From the NCBI GenBank assembly GCA_025370055.1, contig CP073041.1:992001-1056000 (forward strand): DNA of 64,000 nt, written 5' to 3'. The notes beneath the pieces are model-generated. The model had not been told where the DNA came from, did not search any database, and was given only the letters and a program-made list of their open reading frames with translations. Source of the DNA: Woronichinia naegeliana WA131. GTDB lineage: Bacteria; Cyanobacteriota; Cyanobacteriia; Cyanobacteriales; Microcystaceae. Below are positions 29,914-40,524 of the stretch, piece by piece. The position numbers and the translations under genes were made by a program. Numbering within the stretch: the stretch's first letter is position 1; each line of letters begins with the position of its first letter.

Positions 29914-31002
29914 TTAGTCAACCATTATGCTGGTTGGTTGACGAACGAAGGCATTATCTTGGGAAAGGAGAAATTTTTCTCGCTCTGTTTGGTTAGGAGA
30001 GGTTAAACCTAATACTGATAAATCTGCTTCTACCATGAGACGCACTAACTCCTCAAAGGTGACAGAGTAATCCCAATGCAGAGTCTGTTTGGCCTTCGTG
30101 GGATCACCAATCAAAAGGTCAACTTCGGCAGGGCGCAAATATCGTTCATCAAAGGCAACATAGTCTTCCCAGTTAAGGTTAACGTATTGGAAGGCAACAT
30201 CTAAAAATTGACGAATCGAATAGGTTTCCCCCGTGGCAATGACATAGTCATCTGGTTCACTATGTTGAAGCATTAACCACATGGCACGAACATAGTCCTT
30301 CGCATAGCCCCAGTCCCGCTTAGAATCAAGATTGCCTAAATACAATTTTTTCTGGGTTCCAGCGACAATGCGAGCGATCGCCCTGGTAATTTTACGGGTG
30401 ACAAAGGTTTCTCCGCGTCGTGGCGATTCATGGTTAAACAAAATGCCATTACAGGCAAACAGATCATAGGATTCGCGGTAATTAACCGTTTGCCAATGGG
30501 CATACACCTTAGCACAGGCGTAGGGACTGCGAGGATAGAACGGCGTTGTTTCTTTTTGCGGAATTTCCTGTACTTTACCAAACATTTCCGAAGAACCGGC
30601 TTGATAAAATCGGACTTCAATACCGGTTCGTTGTTGATAATCCCGAATCGCTTCGAGTAATCGTAGGGTTCCCATACCCACTGCATCAGCCGTATATTCT
30701 GGCGAGTCAAAACTGACCCTCACATGGGACTGGGCTCCTAAATTATAAATTTCCTCAGGTTTAACCTGCTCCAGAATACGACGTAAAGTTGTTCCATCGG
30801 TTAAATCCCCGTAATGAAGAAATAATCGCGCCTCTGGATTATGGGAGTCAGTATAAATATGGTCAATTCGATCTGTGTTAAAGGTCGAAGTACGGCGAAT
30901 AATACCATGAACAACATAACCTTTTTCGATCAGCAATTCGCTTAGATAGGAACCATCTTGACCTGTAATGCCTGTAATTAAGGCAACTTTCCCATTAGAC
31001 AT
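29914..31002 (-). CDS. gmd: GDP-mannose 4,6-dehydratase
   Basis: 362 residues. Converts GDP-D-mannose to GDP-4-keto-6-deoxy-D-mannose, the first step to GDP-fucose. The NAD(P) motif [14 protein letters not shown] is at residues 6-19. [12 protein letters not shown], the [10 protein letters not shown] Tyr/Lys motif and [16 protein letters not shown] are family hallmarks. The C-terminal end extends past DLSVLG by about 25 residues. First gene of the gmd-fcl pair. Confidence 0.95.
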   Translation of the reverse strand: MSNGKVALITGITGQDGSYLSELLIEKGYVVHGIIRRTSTFNTDRIDHIYTDSHNPEARLFLHYGDLTDGTTLRRILEQVKPEEIYNLGAQSHVRVSFDSPEYTADAVGMGTLRLLEAIRDYQQRTGIEVRFYQAGSSEMFGKVQEIPQKETTPFYPRSPYACAKVYAHWQTVNYRESYDLFACNGILFNHESPRRGETFVTRKITRAIARIVAGTQKKLYLGNLDSKRDWGYAKDYVRAMWLMLQHSEPDDYVIATGETYSIRQFLDVAFQYVNLNWEDYVAFDERYLRPAEVDLLIGDPTKAKQTLHWDYSVTFEELVRLMVEADLSVLGLTSPNQTEREKFLLSQDNAFVRQPTSIMVD

Positions 31003-31198
31003 CAGTACACAATCCTGTAATTTATTTTATTGACGAATTTGTCTCCATCTAAGATATCAGACTCTAGCAATTTAGAAAGCCGTCTGCTCACAAAGAGGGT
31101 ATGTAGTTCAATAAAAAAAAACTCCTGTCTTTAAGGTTGAGCAAGAGATTTTTCAGGGAAAGTACTATAAAATAAACGGCGATCACCTAAATAGAACC

Positions 31199-31930
31199 TT
31201 AATAGGCTCCGTTATTATTGGGGAAGATCACCACCCCAAAGGTCTTGATAATAATCCAGAGATCCAGGAGTAGATTGCGGTAGTTTACGTAATAAACATC
31301 AATTTGTACCCGTTGAGGGTAGGGAATATCATTGCGACCAGAGACTTGCCACAGACCTGTTAGACCCGGTTGGATACTCAATACCTTATTAATACGATTA
31401 CTGTATTTGTGTAACTCTTCAGGAACTAGGGGACGGGGGCCGACTAAACTCATATCTCCTATCAGCACATTCCAGAACTGGGGAAACTCATCTAAGCTGG
31501 TAAGACGCAAAAACTTACCAATCCAGGTGATACGGGGATCATCCCGAAGTTTAAAGTTTTTCTCAAATTCTTCCCTGGTACGGGGACAATCTGCCATTAG
31601 GGATTCCAAAACTTCATCAGCATTGGTGACCATTGTCCTAAACTTAATACAGTTGAACAATTTGTGATCCTTGCCAACCCGTTGCTGAACATAAAAAACG
31701 GAACCCGGTGAACTCGTCGCAATTAGAAGGGCAAGAACCAGGTAGAGAGGCGAGAAAATAATCAATACAGAAAGTGAAAAGACAATATCAAAAGCTCGTT
31801 TCGCGATCGCCCCGTCTAGGGCTTGCAGCCAGGAAGCTTGATATCTTCTTTGGGAAAACGTAGGAGAAAACCCACGTCTCATCAAAGCTTGAACAGCCTT
31901 GACAGAGATAAGTTGGCTATTAGCAGTCAT
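31199..31930 (-). CDS. Polyprenyl-phosphate sugar-1-phosphate transferase
   Basis: 243 residues. Family of WcaJ/ExoY-type initiating transferases, which link the first sugar phosphate to undecaprenyl phosphate on the inner membrane. One hydrophobic segment (IVFSLSVLIIFSPLYLVLALL, about residues 48-68) is followed by the catalytic domain with KFRTMVTNADE, LTSLDEFPQFWNVLIGDMSLVGPRP and GLTGLWQVSGR. It is the short form without the N-terminal multi-helix region. Its position before gmd-fcl suggests one polysaccharide pathway. Confidence 0.9.
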   Translation of the reverse strand: MTANSQLISVKAVQALMRRGFSPTFSQRRYQASWLQALDGAIAKRAFDIVFSLSVLIIFSPLYLVLALLIATSSPGSVFYVQQRVGKDHKLFNCIKFRTMVTNADEVLESLMADCPRTREEFEKNFKLRDDPRITWIGKFLRLTSLDEFPQFWNVLIGDMSLVGPRPLVPEELHKYSNRINKVLSIQPGLTGLWQVSGRNDIPYPQRVQIDVYYVNYRNLLLDLWIIIKTFGVVIFPNNNGAY

Positions 31931-32036
31931 CGTACTCCTTCACATCACATCACACCACACTGTCCCAATGATAAAGCTAGATAAGCCGAATTAGACTGAT
32001 CCAGACTAAAAAAAGAGACTTTTTTGTTGCTGAACC

Positions 32037-33167
32037 CTAGACAAAAAATGTCTGACAACATTCCTCTAGGAACCTCTGATAAGACGTTGCAAAGATTGCT
32101 TGAGAAAATTTTGCCGCCTGTTGACGACAAGGCTCTGGGTTAAATTGATGCTGAAGTTGAGAAAAAGTTTCAACTGTCTGCACCAAGGAAGCCGGATTTT
32201 GCGCTGCAAAGAACAGCCCTGTCCCCTCTTCAGGATTTTGACGCAAATCGATGACAGTTTCAAGGGCACCACCACCACCATAGGCAATAACTGGAGTTCC
32301 ACAGGCCTGGGCCTCAACTAAGGCAATGCCAAAGTCCTCACAGGCTCCATACACAAAAGCTTTTGCTCGTCCCATATAACTTTCGACCACCGTATTGGGT
32401 TGACTCCCTAACAATTGAATGTTGGGTTTGGCGATCGCCTGTAGTTTAGCCAGATCTGGGCCATCGCCAATCACCACCAGAGGAAGCCCCAATTGGTTAA
32501 AGGCAAGCACAATTAATTGAATGTGTTTATAGCTTACTAAACGGGAGACTGTTAGATAAAAATCCTCCTTTTGAGTTTGATAGGAAAATCGCTCAATATT
32601 AACCGGCGGATAAATGACTTTGGCCTCTCGACGATAACACCGCCAAATCCGTCTAGCCGTATGACGAGAATTGGCAATAAAATAATCCACTCGATTGGCC
32701 GAAATTACATCCCAAAGTCTGAGGCGATGCAGCAGATAACGAGTCAAAATGCCAGGCAAACCTTGACCCATCGCACTGTGATTGAGATAGTCAAAGGTGA
32801 GATCCCAGGCATAGCGCATAGGAGTGTGGCAATAACAGAGATGGAGTTGGTGAGGGCTAGTTAATACACCTTTGGCCACCGCATGGGATGAGGAAAGAAT
32901 AACGTCATAGTTGCCCAAGTCTAGTTGTTCGATCGCTAAGGGTAACAGAGGTAAATATTTCTGTACACCATTGACCGCCAGGGGAAAGTTTTGTAAAAAA
33001 GTTGTGCCAATTTTGCGGTTAAATAAATAGCTCTTGGGATTGGTCGATTCAAAGTCAATTAAAGCGTAAAGATCCGCTTCCACTTGCTCTAAAATCGCCT
33101 GAACTACTAACTCCGATCCCCCCGTTGCTTTTGGGGTTAACCATTCATGCACAAGGGCATATTTCAT
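32037..33167 (-). CDS. Glycosyltransferase family 4
   Basis: 376-residue GT-B glycosyltransferase. The N-terminal acceptor side contains HEWLTPKATGGSE, and CYCHTPMRYAWD marks the middle. The C-terminal donor-binding part has YLTVSRLVSYKH, VVIGDGPDLAKL and EDFGIALVEAQACGTPVIAYGGGG. Similar cyanobacterial proteins act on mannose-type donors, but the sugar cannot be read from sequence. It lies 106 bp from the sugar transferase on the same strand. Confidence 0.87.
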   Translation of the reverse strand: MKYALVHEWLTPKATGGSELVVQAILEQVEADLYALIDFESTNPKSYLFNRKIGTTFLQNFPLAVNGVQKYLPLLPLAIEQLDLGNYDVILSSSHAVAKGVLTSPHQLHLCYCHTPMRYAWDLTFDYLNHSAMGQGLPGILTRYLLHRLRLWDVISANRVDYFIANSRHTARRIWRCYRREAKVIYPPVNIERFSYQTQKEDFYLTVSRLVSYKHIQLIVLAFNQLGLPLVVIGDGPDLAKLQAIAKPNIQLLGSQPNTVVESYMGRAKAFVYGACEDFGIALVEAQACGTPVIAYGGGGALETVIDLRQNPEEGTGLFFAAQNPASLVQTVETFSQLQHQFNPEPCRQQAAKFSQAIFATSYQRFLEECCQTFFV

Positions 33168-33194
33168 AAGCGTTGCTTGGCAGTTAATCTTTGC

Positions 33195-33554
33195 TTAAAA
33201 TTCACCCTCACTGTATCCCATCGAAGCTTCGTTATCTCGTTTAGAACCTAGTAAGTCAAGACGTTCTACACGAATAATCGGTTTAGATTTTTTAGCTCCA
33301 GTAGTGCGATCACTCCATTCTTCAATTTTAAGAGACCCTTGAACACCGATTAAATTCCCCTTTTTAACGTAACTGGCCGCAATTTCTGCCGTTTTCCCCC
33401 AAATTTCTAGTTCAAACCAATCAGGCTCATCGGATTTTTTACCGATACGATTAACGGCAAGGGTTAAACTGCATTTCATACTGCCTGATTCAAAATAGCG
33501 CACTTCTGGATCTCTTCCTGCCCGTCCCACAAGATTAACAACATTAACGCTCAT
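33195..33554 (-). CDS. ssb: Single-stranded DNA-binding protein
   Basis: 119 residues, the short cyanobacterial Ssb form. OB-fold sequence includes VNLVGRAGRDPEVRYFESG, FELEIWGKTAEIAASYVKKG and GSLKIEEWSDRTTG. It lacks the long acidic C-terminal tail of E. coli Ssb, although the end MGYSEGEF is short and acidic. It binds single-stranded DNA in replication and repair. Confidence 0.93.
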   Translation of the reverse strand: MSVNVVNLVGRAGRDPEVRYFESGSMKCSLTLAVNRIGKKSDEPDWFELEIWGKTAEIAASYVKKGNLIGVQGSLKIEEWSDRTTGAKKSKPIIRVERLDLLGSKRDNEASMGYSEGEF

Positions 33555-33686
33555 AGATTATGCCTCTATATATTTGTTCAGGTTTTAAGGTTTAATTTTA
33601 GGTGATTTTAAGCCAAAAGCCATCCTCTATAATCAAGAATCTTCGGCGATCGCCTGGATGAAGTTGATTTTACTGAAACGCTGAAA

Positions 33687-35159
33687 TTAGGTTCCAAAAA
33701 TGATCTCTCCATTTTTCAGCGCAATTAAGCGCAATTTTAATGGGCCAACCGTAAACGTATCATTAGTTGTTACCACACGAATTTCATCAGGACGTTGATT
33801 AGTGCTACTAATATCCTCAATAAATTTAATCAAGGTTTTAATACGGCCATCCTCCACTTGAATACTGCCTAAAACCCCTTCTCTTCTGGCTCGAAATTGG
33901 GCGGCTGAGAGTAAATAATCGAGTCGTTTTTGAATATCTTCTTCTGTAAAATTAGACGATTCCATCGAAATTGTAGCAATATTTTCATCTTCTTTAAAAA
34001 TGAGTTTATTGGGAGCAACATCAGCGAACACCCGAATATCATTTTCTCCCTGAACGTAGTTACCCGCCGAGATAATTCGTATAACATAATCTTCGCCATC
34101 TTTCAGTTGTTCACTGAGTTGATCTACCTGGGCCTTGGTAATTTTAACAATGGGTTCACTAGGCGCGGGTTGATTGGCAGGACGGGTTGCTTGGAGAGCG
34201 ACTTTATTAGCCTGTCGTAGAAGTTCATCCACCGCTTGATTGATGGCATTCGGATTCATGATCCGCACGGCTCCAAAGGCTAGGACTTGACCCCGCAAGA
34301 GTGCGATTTTTCGTTCTCGTAAATCTTGATAGTTTTGATAATATTGTTCTAAGACCTGAACTTCTCGATTCAGAAAGCTCAATTCATTTTCTAAATTTTT
34401 CAGTTTATTTTCCCGCAATTTAATATTACGATCCTGAAGCGCGATCGCCTGGTCTAACTGGTCAATATGAGCATCACGTTGGTTAATATCCGCTTGTAAC
34501 TGTTGACGTTGGGCTTCCAGGGTAGCAAACCTTTCTTTGAGAGCTTGTAACCGTTCTTGACGTTGAAACAAAATTTTATCCTGTTCAGCAATCTTTTGTT
34601 GACGTTTACTTAACTCTTGATCTCGTAATTTAACCTGGGCTTGTAACTTATTCATCTCCAAGACCAGTTGTTGTTTTTGCCTAACAATTTGTTCTCGTTC
34701 CTGAAGGAGATTTTGAACATCCTTTTGCAGTTTTCTAGCATCAGCAGAGGTTTGCTTCAGCTTGGCTAAAGCACGATTATAATTAGCATTAATTTCTTTA
34801 CTGAGTTTTTGGACTTCAACCTGTTTTGTCTTAGCTGCCTTGAGACGTTTTTCAATGCTGTCTTTTTCCACCGCCGCTTGCTGCAATTCTGACTGAGCCT
34901 GACGCAATTGTTTCAAAATATCATCAAGCTTAAAAATGCCTTCTCGTAAAGATTTACTAAAGGAGAATAAAATGCCCAGGGTCGAAGCCGAAATCAGAAT
35001 TCCGGTTAAAACTGTCAAAACGACTGCTGTTTGTCGAGGACGAAGATTAAAGAGGCGTAGTTTTGCCTTGCCAACTTTGCTACCTAAATTATCCCCTAAT
35101 GCCGCAATGATACCACCCAGCACTAATATGGCTGCCACCAAAATATATGCACTGGTCAT
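33687..35159 (-). CDS. DUF3084 coiled-coil membrane protein
   Basis: 490 residues. The N-terminal membrane segment (AYILVAAILVLGGIIAAL, residues 4-21) is followed by a second hydrophobic stretch (VVLTVLTGILISASTLGILF). A very long coiled coil (about residues 75-280, rich in Gln/Leu/Lys) leads to a globular C-terminal domain ending TVGPLKLRLIALKNGEIIFGT. Widespread in cyanobacteria; function unknown to me. Its start is only 10 bp from the ntcA stop, so the two may share a transcript. Confidence 0.85.
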   Translation of the reverse strand: MTSAYILVAAILVLGGIIAALGDNLGSKVGKAKLRLFNLRPRQTAVVLTVLTGILISASTLGILFSFSKSLREGIFKLDDILKQLRQAQSELQQAAVEKDSIEKRLKAAKTKQVEVQKLSKEINANYNRALAKLKQTSADARKLQKDVQNLLQEREQIVRQKQQLVLEMNKLQAQVKLRDQELSKRQQKIAEQDKILFQRQERLQALKERFATLEAQRQQLQADINQRDAHIDQLDQAIALQDRNIKLRENKLKNLENELSFLNREVQVLEQYYQNYQDLRERKIALLRGQVLAFGAVRIMNPNAINQAVDELLRQANKVALQATRPANQPAPSEPIVKITKAQVDQLSEQLKDGEDYVIRIISAGNYVQGENDIRVFADVAPNKLIFKEDENIATISMESSNFTEEDIQKRLDYLLSAAQFRARREGVLGSIQVEDGRIKTLIKFIEDISSTNQRPDEIRVVTTNDTFTVGPLKLRLIALKNGEIIFGT

Positions 35160-35169
35160 AAAAGCTATT

Positions 35170-35847
35170 TCAGGTAAATTGTTGGCTAAGGGCTACCGGA
35201 TTATGAACGGTGATTTTCTTTTTGACAATAGAAATCATATTACCTTCCCTTAAATCTCCCAATAGACGGGTAACGGTAACTCTGGTAGAGCCAATGGCTT
35301 CGGCGATCGCCTGGTGAGATAATTTGAGATCAATGCGAATTCCTTCGGCCGTCGGTACACCGAAATCCCGACAGAGAATCAATAAAAAACTGACAAGACG
35401 CGATCCCATATCTCTATGGGCCAAGGTTTCGATCATCATTTCCGTTTGCAGAATGCGGGAGGAAAGACCCTGAAGCATCAGCATAGCCAGATCGGGATGT
35501 TCCTTAAGGGCCTGTTCTACCTGTTCAATCGGAGCCGAGAGTAATTCGACCGGAGTAAAAGCCACCGCATGATAAAAGCGATCGGAGCGTTGGCCCGTTA
35601 TCAAAGAGAGAACACCAAAAACACTATTTTCTCGTAGAAGCGCGACTGTAATTTCTTCCCCAGCTTCATAAACACGGGATAATTTCACGGCTCCCTTGAG
35701 GAGAAAATAGACCCGCTCTGCTGGGTCGCCTGGAAAAAAAATCGTTTTGCTGCGTTCAAAAGTTTCTACCACTGGGGGAAAAGACTCATTTCCCAAACGG
35801 CGAAAGACAGCAGTGAGTGGTTTATCTTGGGTTAGCGACGGATCCAT
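35170..35847 (-). CDS. ntcA: Global nitrogen regulator NtcA
   Basis: 225-residue CRP/FNR-family activator that senses 2-oxoglutarate and controls nitrogen assimilation. The N-terminal effector domain ([31 protein letters not shown]) is followed by the dimer helix ([24 protein letters not shown]) and the helix-turn-helix [25 protein letters not shown]. The start at 35847 ([10 protein letters not shown]) gives the family length; an upstream in-frame ATG at 35898 would add 17 residues. I saw no clear GTA-N8-TAC autoregulatory site upstream. Confidence 0.95.
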   Translation of the reverse strand: MDPSLTQDKPLTAVFRRLGNESFPPVVETFERSKTIFFPGDPAERVYFLLKGAVKLSRVYEAGEEITVALLRENSVFGVLSLITGQRSDRFYHAVAFTPVELLSAPIEQVEQALKEHPDLAMLMLQGLSSRILQTEMMIETLAHRDMGSRLVSFLLILCRDFGVPTAEGIRIDLKLSHQAIAEAIGSTRVTVTRLLGDLREGNMISIVKKKITVHNPVALSQQFT

Positions 35848-36035
35848 CGATATTAGTCTAAGACAGGGAGAAGGGTCTGAGTCCCTATTCTGTAACATGA
35901 TGTCTTAAAAAGTAAAGGTGTTTTAGGGATTTGTTGCGATCGCACAACCGACTCTTCCCATTCACCTCACCCTAATTTTCCTGTCAATATCGATTTATGA
36001 TAGAAAACAGTGAACAAAGATCAAGAAAACCCCCT

Positions 36036-37946
36036 ATGCACATTAGTGAACTGACTCACCCTAACCAGTTACAAGGGCTTTCCCTCCGTCAACTGGCAGA
36101 GATTGCCCGTCAGATACGGGAAAAGCATTTACAAACCGTTGCAACCAGTGGTGGACATCTCGGACCCGGTTTAGGGGTGGTCGAACTCACCGTTGCCCTT
36201 TACTCAACCCTCGATTTAGATCACGACAAAGTGCTCTGGGACGTAGGCCATCAAGCCTATCCCCACAAAATGCTAACGGGCCGTTATGACCGTTTCCATA
36301 CCTTGCGCCAGAAAGATGGTATTGCCGGTTATCTCAAACGTTGTGAAAGTAAATTTGATCACTTTGGGGCTGGTCATGCTTCCACCAGTATTTCGGCTGG
36401 CTTAGGCATGGCTTTGGCGAGAGATGCCAAGGGTGAAAATTTTAAAGTGGTTGCTATCATTGGCGATGGAGCTTTGACGGGTGGAATGGCCCTGGAAGCC
36501 ATTAACCATGCAGGACATTTACCTAACACCAATTTGATGGTTATCCTCAATGATAACGAGATGTCTATTTCTCCAAATGTGGGGGCCATTTCCCGTTATC
36601 TCAATAAAGTTCGTCTCAATCCTACGGTTCAAAATTTAGCCGACAATTTAGAAGAGCAATTTAAACATCTACCCTTCCTGGGTGATGCCCTTACGCCGGA
36701 AATGGAGCGCATGAAGGAAGGCATGAAACGGTTAGCCGTTCCTAAGGTCGGGGCAGTTATCGAAGAATTAGGCTTTAAATATTTTGGCCCCATTGATGGT
36801 CATAACTTACAGGAATTAATTGATACTTTTAAACAAGCCCATAAAGTCCATGGCCCTGTTTTTGTCCATGTGGCAACCATTAAGGGAAAAGGTTATGATT
36901 TAGCCGAAAAAGACCAGGTTGGCTACCATGCCCAAAGTCCTTTTAATTTAGCGACAGGGAAAGCCTATCCGCCCAGTAAACCCAAACCGCCGGGTTACTC
37001 TAAAGTATTTGCCCATACGCTGACCAAGTTAGCGGAAGAAAACCCCAAAATTATTGGCATTACGGCAGCCATGGCTACGGGGACAGGCTTAGACAAGCTG
37101 CAAGCTAAACTACCAAAACAGTATATTGATGTCGGTATTGCGGAACAACACGCTGTCACCCTAGCGGCTGGGTTGGCTTGCGAAGGAATGCGTCCGGTGG
37201 TGGCCATTTATTCCACTTTCCTACAACGGGGCTACGACCAAATCATCCATGATGTGTGTATTCAAAAGTTACCCGTCTTTTTCTGTTTGGATCGGGCGGG
37301 AGTGGTCGGAGCCGATGGCCCTACTCACCAAGGCATGTACGATATTGCCTACCTACGCTGTATTCCCAATCTCGTGATTATGGCTCCCAAGGATGAGGCA
37401 GAATTGCAACGAATGTTAGTGACTGGCGTTAACTATACTGAAAGCGCGATCGCTATGCGTTATCCTAGGGGGAATGGTATAGGAGTTCCTCTCATGGAAG
37501 AAGGCTGGGAAGCCCTAGAGATCGGCAAGGGGGAAATTCTACGCAGTGGTGATGATGTTTTACTGTTGGGCTATGGTTCAATGCTCTATTCGGCTCTGCA
37601 AACGGCAGAAATTTTGAGTGAGCATGGGATTGAAGCTACCGTCGTTAATGCCCGCTTTGTTAAACCCTTGGATACCGAGTTAATTCTGCCCTTAGCCAAA
37701 CGCATTGGTAAAGTCGTCACCCTCGAAGAAGGTTGCTTAATCGGCGGTTTTGGCTCTGCTGTTGTGGAAGCTCTGGCGGACAATAATATTCTGGTTCCCG
37801 TCAAACGTTTAGGGGTTCCTGATATTTTGGTGGATCACGCTGAACCTAACGAATCTTTTGCCAGTTTAGGTTTAACGACTCCCCAAATCGCTGAACAGAT
37901 TCTACAGACCTTTTTCAATAGTAAAATGCCCGTTGCGGTCGGTTAA
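36036..37946 (+). CDS. dxs: 1-deoxy-D-xylulose-5-phosphate synthase
   Basis: 636 residues from the ATG at 36036 ([12 protein letters not shown]), the start conserved in cyanobacteria; an ATG at 35997 adds 13. A thiamine-diphosphate enzyme that condenses pyruvate with glyceraldehyde-3-phosphate as the first step of the MEP isoprenoid pathway. Motifs: [27 protein letters not shown], the ThDP/Mg motif [18 protein letters not shown], and the transketolase central domain [17 protein letters not shown]. Divergent from ntcA. Confidence 0.96.
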   Translation: MHISELTHPNQLQGLSLRQLAEIARQIREKHLQTVATSGGHLGPGLGVVELTVALYSTLDLDHDKVLWDVGHQAYPHKMLTGRYDRFHTLRQKDGIAGYLKRCESKFDHFGAGHASTSISAGLGMALARDAKGENFKVVAIIGDGALTGGMALEAINHAGHLPNTNLMVILNDNEMSISPNVGAISRYLNKVRLNPTVQNLADNLEEQFKHLPFLGDALTPEMERMKEGMKRLAVPKVGAVIEELGFKYFGPIDGHNLQELIDTFKQAHKVHGPVFVHVATIKGKGYDLAEKDQVGYHAQSPFNLATGKAYPPSKPKPPGYSKVFAHTLTKLAEENPKIIGITAAMATGTGLDKLQAKLPKQYIDVGIAEQHAVTLAAGLACEGMRPVVAIYSTFLQRGYDQIIHDVCIQKLPVFFCLDRAGVVGADGPTHQGMYDIAYLRCIPNLVIMAPKDEAELQRMLVTGVNYTESAIAMRYPRGNGIGVPLMEEGWEALEIGKGEILRSGDDVLLLGYGSMLYSALQTAEILSEHGIEATVVNARFVKPLDTELILPLAKRIGKVVTLEEGCLIGGFGSAVVEALADNNILVPVKRLGVPDILVDHAEPNESFASLGLTTPQIAEQILQTFFNSKMPVAVG

Positions 37947-37978
37947 GTATTTCTCCTTAGTATTTAGTAACTTTATTT

Positions 37979-38009
37979 CCCCTGGTTTTAAATAACAGGG
38001 GCTTTTTTT
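37979..38009 (+). terminator. Rho-independent terminator of dxs
   Basis: CCCCTG ... CAGGGG stem followed by CTTTTTTT, about 30 bp after the dxs stop. Confidence 0.85.
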
Positions 38010-38011
38010 AC

Positions 38012-38482
38012 GGCCCTAACGATAACGTTATTCTGACCACGACCAATGTCCTGAAGGAAGCCTGGTTTGGTCGTAATGAGTACTATGGATACGGCGGCGG
38101 GGCCAGTTCTGTGATGGTGATGGCCTTTAGCGGAAGTGGAGATCTTGGTTCAGTCACGATCGCTTTACCCGATACCTTTCCTTATACAGGGAACCTTCTT
38201 CCTCCCAATCAATCCATTGGTAATGGACTCCCTGACCCGATGGTACGAATGGATACTAGTCATTTTTCAAGTTTAGTGGGGATTACGGGCGATCGCATTA
38301 GTCGTGTGGAAATCGGTTCCTCGAGCGACAATTGGGTTGCAGATGATTTAACCTTTGAGACTCCCATACCTGAACCGCTCACAGTTTTGGGGGCAATTTT
38401 GGGGTCAATGGCCGCGATCGCCTTTGCAACACCTTTTGAACGAAAATTGGCCCAAGACAGAAATGAACAAAAAGACAGTTAG
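38012..38482 (+). pseudogene. PEP-CTERM protein, N-terminal part missing
   Basis: An open frame from the dxs terminator reads GPNDNVILTTTNVLKEAWF through DNWVADDLTFETP. It ends in a PEP-CTERM-type sorting tail: PEPLTVLGAILGSMAAIAFA and then a basic end. No signal peptide or plausible start precedes it, so this is the 3' part of a secreted-protein gene. A GTG/ATG near 38111 could start a shorter product. PEP-CTERM proteins are exported and processed with exosortase; here it is probably dead. Confidence 0.65.
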
Positions 38483-38573
38483 GGACCAGCAAGATAGTCT
38501 CAATCCTCATCAATTCTCATAAATCTATCTTTTTTACGTTAAATTAACCTTATCCTTAACTTTCCCCGATAGT

Positions 38574-40151
38574 ATGCGAACTTTACTGATCTACCCCTTG
38601 TTTCCCCCTACCTTCTGGTCTTACGAAAAGATTTTGGAATTAGTTAATCGCAAAGTGTTACTCCCGCCCCTGGGACTGATTACCGTGGCAGCAATTCTTC
38701 CCCAAAACTGGGAATTTAAACTAGTTGATCGTAATATTCGCTCCGTTACCGAAGAAGAATGGGCTTGGGCTGAGGTGGTGATCCTATCCGGCATGATCGT
38801 ACAACGGGGAGATTTATTAGATCTTGTTCGGGAAGCAAAACGACGCAATAAGCTAGTGGCGGTGGGTGGCCCCTATGCAACCTCTGTACCGGAAGAAGTG
38901 CAAGCGGCAGGCGTGGATTTTCTGGTCTTGGATGAAGGGGAATTGACTCTACCCAGATTTGTTGAAGCGATCGAACGGGGAGAAACCCAGGGTATTTTCC
39001 GTGCCACTGAAAAACCAGATGTCACCATTACTCCTGTCCCTCGCTATGACCTCTTGGAATTAGCTGCCTATGATTCCATGTCAGTACAGTTTTCACGGGG
39101 TTGTCCCTTCCAATGTGAGTTTTGCGATATTATTGTTCTCTATGGTCGTAAACCTCGCACCAAGGCTCCTGAGCAATTACTCAAGGAATTGGATTATCTC
39201 TACGAACTAGGCTGGCGACGTAGCATTTTCATGGTGGATGATAACTTCATTGGCAATAAACGTAACGTTAAATTATTTCTTAAAGAACTCAAAATCTGGC
39301 AAGCTGAGAAACAATACCCTTTCCGTTTCAATACGGAAGCTTCTGTGGATTTAGCGGATGATCCGGAATTAATGAATTTAATGCTGGAATGCAATTTCGA
39401 TGCAGTATTTTTAGGCATTGAGACCCCTGACGAAGATAGTTTAGAATTTACGAAAAAATACCAAAATACCCGCAGTTCTTTAGCCGATTCGGTAGATCGC
39501 ATTATGGCTGCTGGTTTACGCCCCATGGCAGGCTTTATTATCGGTTTTGATAACGAGAAAAAAGGGGCGGGGGAAAGGATTATTCGCTTTGTAGAAACGG
39601 CGGCGATCCCCACTGCCATGTTTGGAATGTTACAGGCGTTACCCCATACGGCTCTTTGGCATCGTCTAGAAAAAGAAGGGCGTTTACGGGATATCGGCAA
39701 ACAGGATATTAACCAAAGTAGTTTGATGAATTTTGTGCCGACTCGTCCTTTAGAAGATATTGCCCAGGAATACATTGAAACCTTCTGGGAACTCTATGAA
39801 CCGAAGCGTTATATTGATCGCGTTTACCGTTGTTTTCTGAAGCTAGGTCAACCAAAATGTAAGGCTCCTGCTAAATTTCCCAGTGGGGAAGATCTTCGAG
39901 CCTTAGGCATTGTGATCTGGCGACAGGGAATTAAACGAGATACCCGTTGGAAATTTTGGCATCATCTCTTTGGTATTTTGAAAAATAATCCGGCTCTCTG
40001 GGAATATTATTTAATTATGTGTGCCCATAATGAGCATTTTCTCTACTATCGTCAAATTGTGCGGGATAAAATTGAGATTCAGGTTGAGGAATATTTAGCA
40101 CAACAAACTCAGGTATCAGTGAAGGCAAAGGAGGGTGTTTTGGTTAGCTAG
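38574..40151 (+). CDS. B12-binding radical SAM protein
   Basis: 525 residues. The N-terminal cobalamin-binding-like domain (residues 1-140, VVILSGMIVQRGDLLDLV and VAVGGPYATSVPEEV) is followed by the radical SAM core with the cluster motif CPFQCEFC at about residue 177. The C-terminal region from about 385 is of the DUF4070 type. Members are often called methyltransferase- or cyclase-like, but the substrate is unknown. No operon partner is obvious. Confidence 0.9.
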   Translation: MRTLLIYPLFPPTFWSYEKILELVNRKVLLPPLGLITVAAILPQNWEFKLVDRNIRSVTEEEWAWAEVVILSGMIVQRGDLLDLVREAKRRNKLVAVGGPYATSVPEEVQAAGVDFLVLDEGELTLPRFVEAIERGETQGIFRATEKPDVTITPVPRYDLLELAAYDSMSVQFSRGCPFQCEFCDIIVLYGRKPRTKAPEQLLKELDYLYELGWRRSIFMVDDNFIGNKRNVKLFLKELKIWQAEKQYPFRFNTEASVDLADDPELMNLMLECNFDAVFLGIETPDEDSLEFTKKYQNTRSSLADSVDRIMAAGLRPMAGFIIGFDNEKKGAGERIIRFVETAAIPTAMFGMLQALPHTALWHRLEKEGRLRDIGKQDINQSSLMNFVPTRPLEDIAQEYIETFWELYEPKRYIDRVYRCFLKLGQPKCKAPAKFPSGEDLRALGIVIWRQGIKRDTRWKFWHHLFGILKNNPALWEYYLIMCAHNEHFLYYRQIVRDKIEIQVEEYLAQQTQVSVKAKEGVLVS

Positions 40152-40204
40152 TTTTTAAATGATCAAATGCGTTCTAATTGATTTTTTATCCCCCCTAATT
40201 CATC

Positions 40205-40310
40205 GGCAGTGGTATCGTCCGGCGGGAGACGAAAAGACTTACAGTTAGAGGGGTTCAACAAAGCACACGAATTTGAAGTAACTCCTCCTTTTTTAGTGGG
40301 CTTAAACTCC
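40205..40310. repeat. IS1-family end remnant
   Basis: GGCAGTGGTATCGTC and the following sequence down to AATTTGAAGTAACTCCTCC resemble the first 90 bp of the IS1 copy at 27475. The rest of 40152-40524 shows no gene or clear signal to me. Confidence 0.6.
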
Positions 40311-40524
40311 CATTCAAAATTATGATTTTGACTAAATTCTACTTTTTTCGGCGTTTTTCAGCGATCACCTAGATTGTGAAGCGTCAAATAATGCTAGAGA
40401 GCAGCTTAACGGATATGAAGTCGTGTCATGTAGAGAGACACAATATACTCAGAAAAATCCCTCATTTTTCAGAGGGAATTACTAGAGTCGAGATTAACTA
40501 AAAAGTGAGCTAAAGAGTGGGGAA

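Noticed and set aside
35899-35996. NtcA binding site between ntcA and dxs
   Set aside because: I could not find a GTA-N8-TAC motif with a suitable -10 box.
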